Shown here: piece by piece, positions 59,963 through 64,000 of the stretch
How positions within the stretch are numbered: the stretch's first letter is position 1
Layout: each line of letters begins with the position of its first letter
Assembly (NCBI RefSeq): GCF_025370105.1
Contig: NZ_JANQBK010000001.1
Span: 1-64,000, forward strand
From: Sphingomonas hylomeconis
Lineage (GTDB): Bacteria; Pseudomonadota; Alphaproteobacteria; Sphingomonadales; Sphingomonadaceae
Length of the DNA: 64,000 nucleotides
Reading direction: 5' to 3'
Notes under the pieces: model-generated
The model's database searches: none
Told to the model about the DNA's origin: nothing
What the model saw: only the letters and a program-made list of their open reading frames with translations
Position numbers and translations under genes: made by a program

Positions 59963-61336
59963 GTGAGCCTCTGGACTTCCTCTGAAATCGCGACGGCGAC
60001 GAACGGCCAGGCATCCGCGGACTTCGCCGTCACCGGCGTCACCTTCGATTCGCGCGAGGTCGGTGCGGGCGATCTGTTCGTCGCGCTGACCGGCGAGGCG
60101 ACCAACGGCCATCTGTTCCTCGATCAGGCGTTTGCCCGCGGGGCCGCCGGCGCGATCGTCAGCGAAGATTGCCCGCACGCCCATGTCCGCGTCGCCGATA
60201 CGATGGCGGCGCTCGAGGCGCTGGCGATCGCGGCACGCGCGCGCACGGCGGCGAAGATCATCGGCGTGACCGGTTCGGTCGGCAAGACCAGCACCAAGGA
60301 AGCGTTGTTCGCGGCGCTCGACCGCCCGCGGCCCGGCGCGGCGCATCGCTCGGTCAAGAGCTACAACAATCACACCGGCGTGCCGCTCAGTCTCGCGCGG
60401 ATGCCGGCCGAGGCCAGCTACGGCGTGTTCGAAATGGGCATGAACCATGCCGGCGAACTCGCCCACCTGACCACGTTGGTGCGGCCGCATGTCGCGATGG
60501 TCACGGCGATCGCGCCGGCGCACACCGCCTTCTTCCCCGACGAATCCGCCATCGCCGATGCCAAGGGCGAGATCTTCGCCGGGCTGGAGCCGGGCGGCAC
60601 GGCGATCATTCCCTATGACAGCGCGCATCGCGAGCGGCTGATCGCCGCCGCCCGGCCGCATGCCGACCGGATCGTGACGTTCGGGCTCGATGCCGGTGCC
60701 GACGTTCGCGCGATCGAGACGATGCGGCTGGCGACGGGCGCGACCTTCGTCACCGCGCGGCTCGGCGAGCGCGAGCTGAGCTTCACCATGGCGCAGCCCG
60801 GGATGCACTGGGTATCCAATGCGCTGGGCGTGCTGGCGGCGGTCGATGCCGTGGGCGGCGATCTGGCGATGGCCGGGCTGGCGCTCGGCGAACTGGGCGG
60901 GCTGCAGGGGCGCGGCGCGCGCTTCATGGCGCCGGTCGACGCCAGCCAAGCCTTGGTGATCGACGAAAGCTACAACGCCAATCCCGCCTCGATGCGCGCG
61001 ACGCTCGCCGTGCTCGGCGCGGAACAGGCGGCGCGCAGGATCGCAGTGCTGGGCGAGATGCGCGAGCTGGGCGAGGGCAGTGCCGACTATCATGCCGCAC
61101 TGGCCGATCCGATCGTCGAAGCGGGCGTTTCGCACGTCGTATTGGTCGGGCCGGAGATGGCGGCGCTTGCGGAAGCGCTTGAGGGCCGCGTGCAATTCGT
61201 CCATGTGGCCGACGCCGCGGCCGCCCGGACAAGCCTGATGACAATCCTGGCGCCGGGCGATGCGGTGCTCATCAAGGGATCGAATGGCGTGGGGCTGGCG
61301 GCGTTGGTCGCAAGCCTGAAAGCCGGGACACGTTAA
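59963..61336 (+). CDS. murF: UDP-MurNAc-tripeptide:D-alanyl-D-alanine ligase
   Basis: A 457-residue Mur ligase: [20 protein letters not shown] loop [21 protein letters not shown] and DESYNANP. It adds D-Ala-D-Ala to the UDP-MurNAc tripeptide. GTG at 59963 is the start expected from homology (VSLWTS). Its Shine-Dalgarno site lies inside the upstream palindrome. Its stop overlaps mraY by one base. Confidence 0.95.
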   Translation: MSLWTSSEIATATNGQASADFAVTGVTFDSREVGAGDLFVALTGEATNGHLFLDQAFARGAAGAIVSEDCPHAHVRVADTMAALEALAIAARARTAAKIIGVTGSVGKTSTKEALFAALDRPRPGAAHRSVKSYNNHTGVPLSLARMPAEASYGVFEMGMNHAGELAHLTTLVRPHVAMVTAIAPAHTAFFPDESAIADAKGEIFAGLEPGGTAIIPYDSAHRERLIAAARPHADRIVTFGLDAGADVRAIETMRLATGATFVTARLGERELSFTMAQPGMHWVSNALGVLAAVDAVGGDLAMAGLALGELGGLQGRGARFMAPVDASQALVIDESYNANPASMRATLAVLGAEQAARRIAVLGEMRELGEGSADYHAALADPIVEAGVSHVVLVGPEMAALAEALEGRVQFVHVADAAAARTSLMTILAPGDAVLIKGSNGVGLAALVASLKAGTR

Positions 61337-62406
61337 TGCTGTATGTCATCGCCGAATATCTGGGTTTTCCGGGGCTGCTCAATCTGCTCCGCTACCAATC
61401 GGTGCGTACCGGCGGGGCGGTGACGATGGCCTTGGTGATCGGGCTGATCATCGGGCCGCGTTTCATCGGCTGGCTGCGGGTGCGGCAGGGCAAGGGCCAG
61501 CCGATCCGCGCCGACGGGCCGCAGACGCATCTCGCCAAGCGCGGCACGCCGACGATGGGCGGGCTGATGATCCTGACCAGCATGGGCCTGTCGATCCTGC
61601 TGTGGATGGATCTTGCCAACCCCTATGTCTGGGCCTGCCTGTTCGTGACGCTGGGCTTCGGCGCGATCGGTTTCCTCGACGATTACGACAAGGTCAGCAA
61701 GGCGAGCGTGGCGGGCGTTTCCGGGCGCACGCGGCTGATCGGCGAGTTCGTCATCGCGCTGGCCGCGAGCTGGATCATCGTCGGGCAGAACGGCACGCAT
61801 CTGTACCTGCCGTTTTTCAGCAACGTCTCGATCGATCTCGGCTATTTCTACGTGGTGTTCGCCGCCTTCACGATCGTCGCGTTCGGCAATGCGGTGAACC
61901 TGACCGACGGGCTGGATGGCCTGGCGACGATGCCGGTGATCATCGCTTCGGTCGCGTTCATGGTGATCGTATATCTCGCCGGCAACGCCAAGTTCGCGAC
62001 CTATCTCGGCATTCCGCATGTGCCGGGCGCGGGCGAGCTGGCGATCTTCTGTGGCGCGATCGTCGGCGCGGGGCTGGCCTTCCTGTGGTTCAATGCGCCG
62101 CCGGCGGCGGTGTTCATGGGCGATACCGGGAGCCTGGCGCTGGGCGGCGCGCTGGGCGCGATCTCGGTCGTCGCGCATCACGAGATCGTGCTCGGGATCA
62201 TCGGCGGGCTGTTCGTGATGGAGGCGCTCAGCGTCATCATCCAGGTGTTCTTCTACAAGCGCACCGGCCGCCGCGTGTTCAAGATGGCGCCGATCCACCA
62301 TCATTTCGAACAGCTCGGCTGGGCCGAGGCGACCGTGGTGATCCGCTTCTGGATCATTGCCTTCGTGCTCGCGCTGGCCGGCTTGTCGACGTTGAAGCTG
62401 CGGTGA
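61336..62406 (+). CDS. mraY: Phospho-N-acetylmuramoyl-pentapeptide transferase
   Basis: A 356-residue protein with about ten membrane helices. Catalytic aspartates lie in FLDDYDK and [10 protein letters not shown]; the [10 protein letters not shown] and HHHFE motifs are present. It transfers phospho-MurNAc-pentapeptide to undecaprenyl phosphate, giving lipid I. The stop overlaps murD by GTGA (62403). Confidence 0.97.
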   Translation: MLYVIAEYLGFPGLLNLLRYQSVRTGGAVTMALVIGLIIGPRFIGWLRVRQGKGQPIRADGPQTHLAKRGTPTMGGLMILTSMGLSILLWMDLANPYVWACLFVTLGFGAIGFLDDYDKVSKASVAGVSGRTRLIGEFVIALAASWIIVGQNGTHLYLPFFSNVSIDLGYFYVVFAAFTIVAFGNAVNLTDGLDGLATMPVIIASVAFMVIVYLAGNAKFATYLGIPHVPGAGELAIFCGAIVGAGLAFLWFNAPPAAVFMGDTGSLALGGALGAISVVAHHEIVLGIIGGLFVMEALSVIIQVFFYKRTGRRVFKMAPIHHHFEQLGWAEATVVIRFWIIAFVLALAGLSTLKLR

Positions 62407-63809
62407 TTACCTCGCCCCTCTGGCGCGGCAAGAGCTACGCTGTGCTGGGGCTGGCGCGCTCTGGTGCGGCGACCGTGCGCGCGTTGCTGGCGAGCGGGGC
62501 GCGGGTCGTGGCGTGGGATGCGGATGCGGCAAAGCGCGATGCACTCCTCCCCGGCACGGGGAGGGGGACCAGCGAAGCTGGTGGAGGGGGTGTGTCGGCA
62601 ACGCCCGCCTCGCTCGCGGCACCCCCCCTCCACCATTCGCCGGAAGAGGCGAATGGTCCCCCTCCCCGGAACGGGGAGGAGTTGCAGTTCGCCGATCCGG
62701 AGACAATCGATCTAGCCGGCTTCGACGCGCTCGTCGTCTCGCCCGGCGTGCCGCTCAATCGCCACCCGATCGCCGCCAAGGCGCGCGCGGCGGGGGTGCC
62801 GATCATTGGCGACATCGAATTGATCGCGCAGGCCCGTGCCTCGCTGCCGGCGCACAAGGTGGTCGGCGTGACCGGGACCAACGGCAAGTCGACCACGGTG
62901 TCGCTGATCCACCACATCCTGCAGACCGCAGGCGTGTCGTCGCGGCTGGGCGGCAATATCGGCCTGCCGATCCTTGAGCAGGAACCGCTGCCCGAAGGCG
63001 GCGTGTATGTGCTCGAACTGTCGAGCTACCAGATCGATCTGACGCAAAGCCTCGATTGCGACGTGGGGGTGCTGCTCAACATCACGCCGGATCATCTCGA
63101 TCGGTATGATGGCTTCGAGGCGTATGCGGCATCCAAAGCTCGGTTGTTTGCGATGCAGTCGCCTAAGAGGTTGGCCATCGTAGACTATACGGCCGAAGCG
63201 GAACTCGATGTGCTCGACGAGGCCGAAGACCCCATCATCCAGTTCATCGCCGATGTCGTTACAGGCGAGACGGCGGATTGGCCGGCCCTGCGCGGGCCGC
63301 ACAACCTGCTGAACGCCAAGGCAGCGATCGCGGCGACGCGCCATCTCGGCGTGCCGGATGCGGTGATCGATGCGGCGCTGGCTAGCTTCACCGGCCTGCC
63401 GCATCGCATGGAGCGCGTCGGCACGATCGGCGGCGTGGCGTTCGTCAACGACAGCAAGGCGACCAACCCGGAATCGACTGCGCCAGCGCTGGCAGCGTTC
63501 CCGGGGATCCACTGGATCCTCGGCGGGCAGGCCAAGTCGGACGATCTCGACGCCTGCGCGCCGGCGTTCGATCATGTCGTGAAGGCCTATACGATCGGCG
63601 CCTCGGGGCCGAGCTTTGCGGCGATCCTCGCGCCGCACATGCCGGTCGAGCAGAGCGTCACGCTCGCCGCCGCCGTCGCCAGTGCCGCCGCCAATGCCAA
63701 GCCGGGCGAAACCGTGTTATTGTCCCCGGCCTGCGCGTCGTTCGACCAGTTTCGGGATTTCGAGGATCGCGGGAATCAGTTCCGTGCGCTTGTGGAGGCA
63801 TTGGCATGA
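62403..63809 (+). CDS. murD: UDP-MurNAc-L-alanine:D-glutamate ligase with in-frame palindromic insertion
   Basis: A 468-residue Mur ligase. The N-terminal Rossmann domain starts [16 protein letters not shown]; the ATP loop is TGTNGKSTT (about 158-166), with [13 protein letters not shown] and [11 protein letters not shown] later. Residues 48-93 are encoded by a 138-base palindromic repeat (62544-62681): Gly/Pro-rich and unrelated to the family. Removing it gives 422 residues, close to the usual MurD length (E. coli 438). The insertion lies in a surface-loop region of domain 1 before the conserved VVSPGVPL; the ATP and glutamate sites are untouched, so the enzyme is probably active. It is essential, and no second murD is in the window. 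Confidence 0.95.
   Translation: MITSPLWRGKSYAVLGLARSGAATVRALLASGARVVAWDADAAKRDALLPGTGRGTSEAGGGGVSATPASLAAPPLHHSPEEANGPPPRNGEELQFADPETIDLAGFDALVVSPGVPLNRHPIAAKARAAGVPIIGDIELIAQARASLPAHKVVGVTGTNGKSTTVSLIHHILQTAGVSSRLGGNIGLPILEQEPLPEGGVYVLELSSYQIDLTQSLDCDVGVLLNITPDHLDRYDGFEAYAASKARLFAMQSPKRLAIVDYTAEAELDVLDEAEDPIIQFIADVVTGETADWPALRGPHNLLNAKAAIAATRHLGVPDAVIDAALASFTGLPHRMERVGTIGGVAFVNDSKATNPESTAPALAAFPGIHWILGGQAKSDDLDACAPAFDHVVKAYTIGASGPSFAAILAPHMPVEQSVTLAAAVASAAANAKPGETVLLSPACASFDQFRDFEDRGNQFRALVEALA
62544..62681. repeat. 138-bp inverted repeat element inside murD, in frame
   Basis: Begins CTCCTCCCC (62544-62552) and ends GGGGAGGAG (62673-62681), with two oppositely oriented units each containing a CTCCCC-GGGGAG hairpin, GGGGACCA and TGGTGGAGGGGG. 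The length is 46 codons exactly and has no stop in the murD frame. The unit matches that in the HTH gene at 18178-18231. Confidence 0.93.
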
Positions 63810-64000
63810 CCGACCTGCGCGTGCAGCTCAAGACCGGCATCTGGACCCGGATGAAGGATCGCGGCGGGCGCGGCGACCGATCGGCGCTGGGCATGTGGTT
63901 CTGGGATATCGACCGGGTGCTGCTGCTGCTGGCGCTGCTGCTGATCGCGATCGGACTGGTCGCGGTCGGCGCTGCCTCGCCGGCGGCGGCGCAGCGCTAT
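63806..64000 (+). CDS. ftsW: Septal lipid II polymerase FtsW (3' truncated by window edge)
   Basis: Only the first 65 codons are present: a cytoplasmic basic stretch (KTGIWTRMKDRGGRGDRSALG), then the first membrane helix (VLLLLALLLIAIGLVAVGAAS). Position after murD and overlap with its stop (ATGA, 63806) match ftsW, which polymerises lipid II at the septum with FtsI. The rest lies outside the window. Confidence 0.88.
   Translation, partial: MTDLRVQLKTGIWTRMKDRGGRGDRSALGMWFWDIDRVLLLLALLLIAIGLVAVGAASPAAAQRY

Overview
The window looks like a chromosome segment of a sphingomonad (Alphaproteobacteria, Sphingomonadaceae). The evidence is high GC, TonB-dependent receptors, Tat-exported hydrolases, an NDUFA12-like Complex I protein, candidate GTTC-N7-GTTC LexA sites and gene families typical of the group. 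I inferred this by reading; no database search was run. Both ends cut through genes: an unknown protein at base 3 and ftsW at base 64000.

Layout. 1-9.4 kb: a secreted alpha-amino acid ester hydrolase, then two islands of the usually continuous ribosomal/transcription cluster (rplK-rplA and rplJ-rplL) separated by an AraC regulator and a PhoX-type phosphatase. 9.4-17.8 kb: a three-domain GH18-like/deacetylase/GT2 membrane enzyme, a MarR-TonB receptor operon with a readable promoter and operator, and a PDZ-membrane-GAF-like protein. 17.9-22.1 kb: an accessory region holding palindromic repeats, a 119-bp direct duplication, an AT-rich gene of unknown function (19495-21069) and a lone HTH protein. 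22.1-22.9 kb: secE-nusG, the third displaced piece of the ribosomal cluster.

23-32.5 kb: divergent catabolic genes. Acetylpolyamine amidohydrolase-like and oligopeptidase B-like genes point left. A TonB receptor, AraC regulator, HSL-type esterase, PaiB-like flavoprotein and DAACS symporter point right, and tRNA-Trp(CCA) follows. 32.6-43 kb: small housekeeping and DNA-maintenance genes (DEDD exonuclease, SRAP, PAS-GGDEF-EAL, fatty acyl-AMP ligase, recX, double cold-shock protein, DUF192, NDUFA12, DUF2155). 43-54 kb: aat-parA, M48-lemA, a GH43 enzyme, a Y-family polymerase with a candidate SOS box, a thioesterase, a hypoxanthine-DNA glycosylase-type enzyme, VapBC and cysK.

54.3-64 kb: the dcw cell-wall/division cluster mraZ-rsmH-ftsL-ftsI-murE-murF-mraY-murD-ftsW. 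Nearly every junction overlaps by 1-4 bases. It is preceded by four TCCCC boxes on an exact 10-bp period, a likely MraZ operator.

The most interesting signal is a family of GC-rich palindromic repeats that has entered genes. A 138-bp palindrome sits exactly in frame in murD and adds 46 residues. Another element splits the murE/murF junction and appears to supply, and possibly sequester, the murF ribosome binding site. A third lies inside the HTH gene at 17967. The AT-rich orphan gene at 19495-21069 is the best candidate for an undescribed accessory function.
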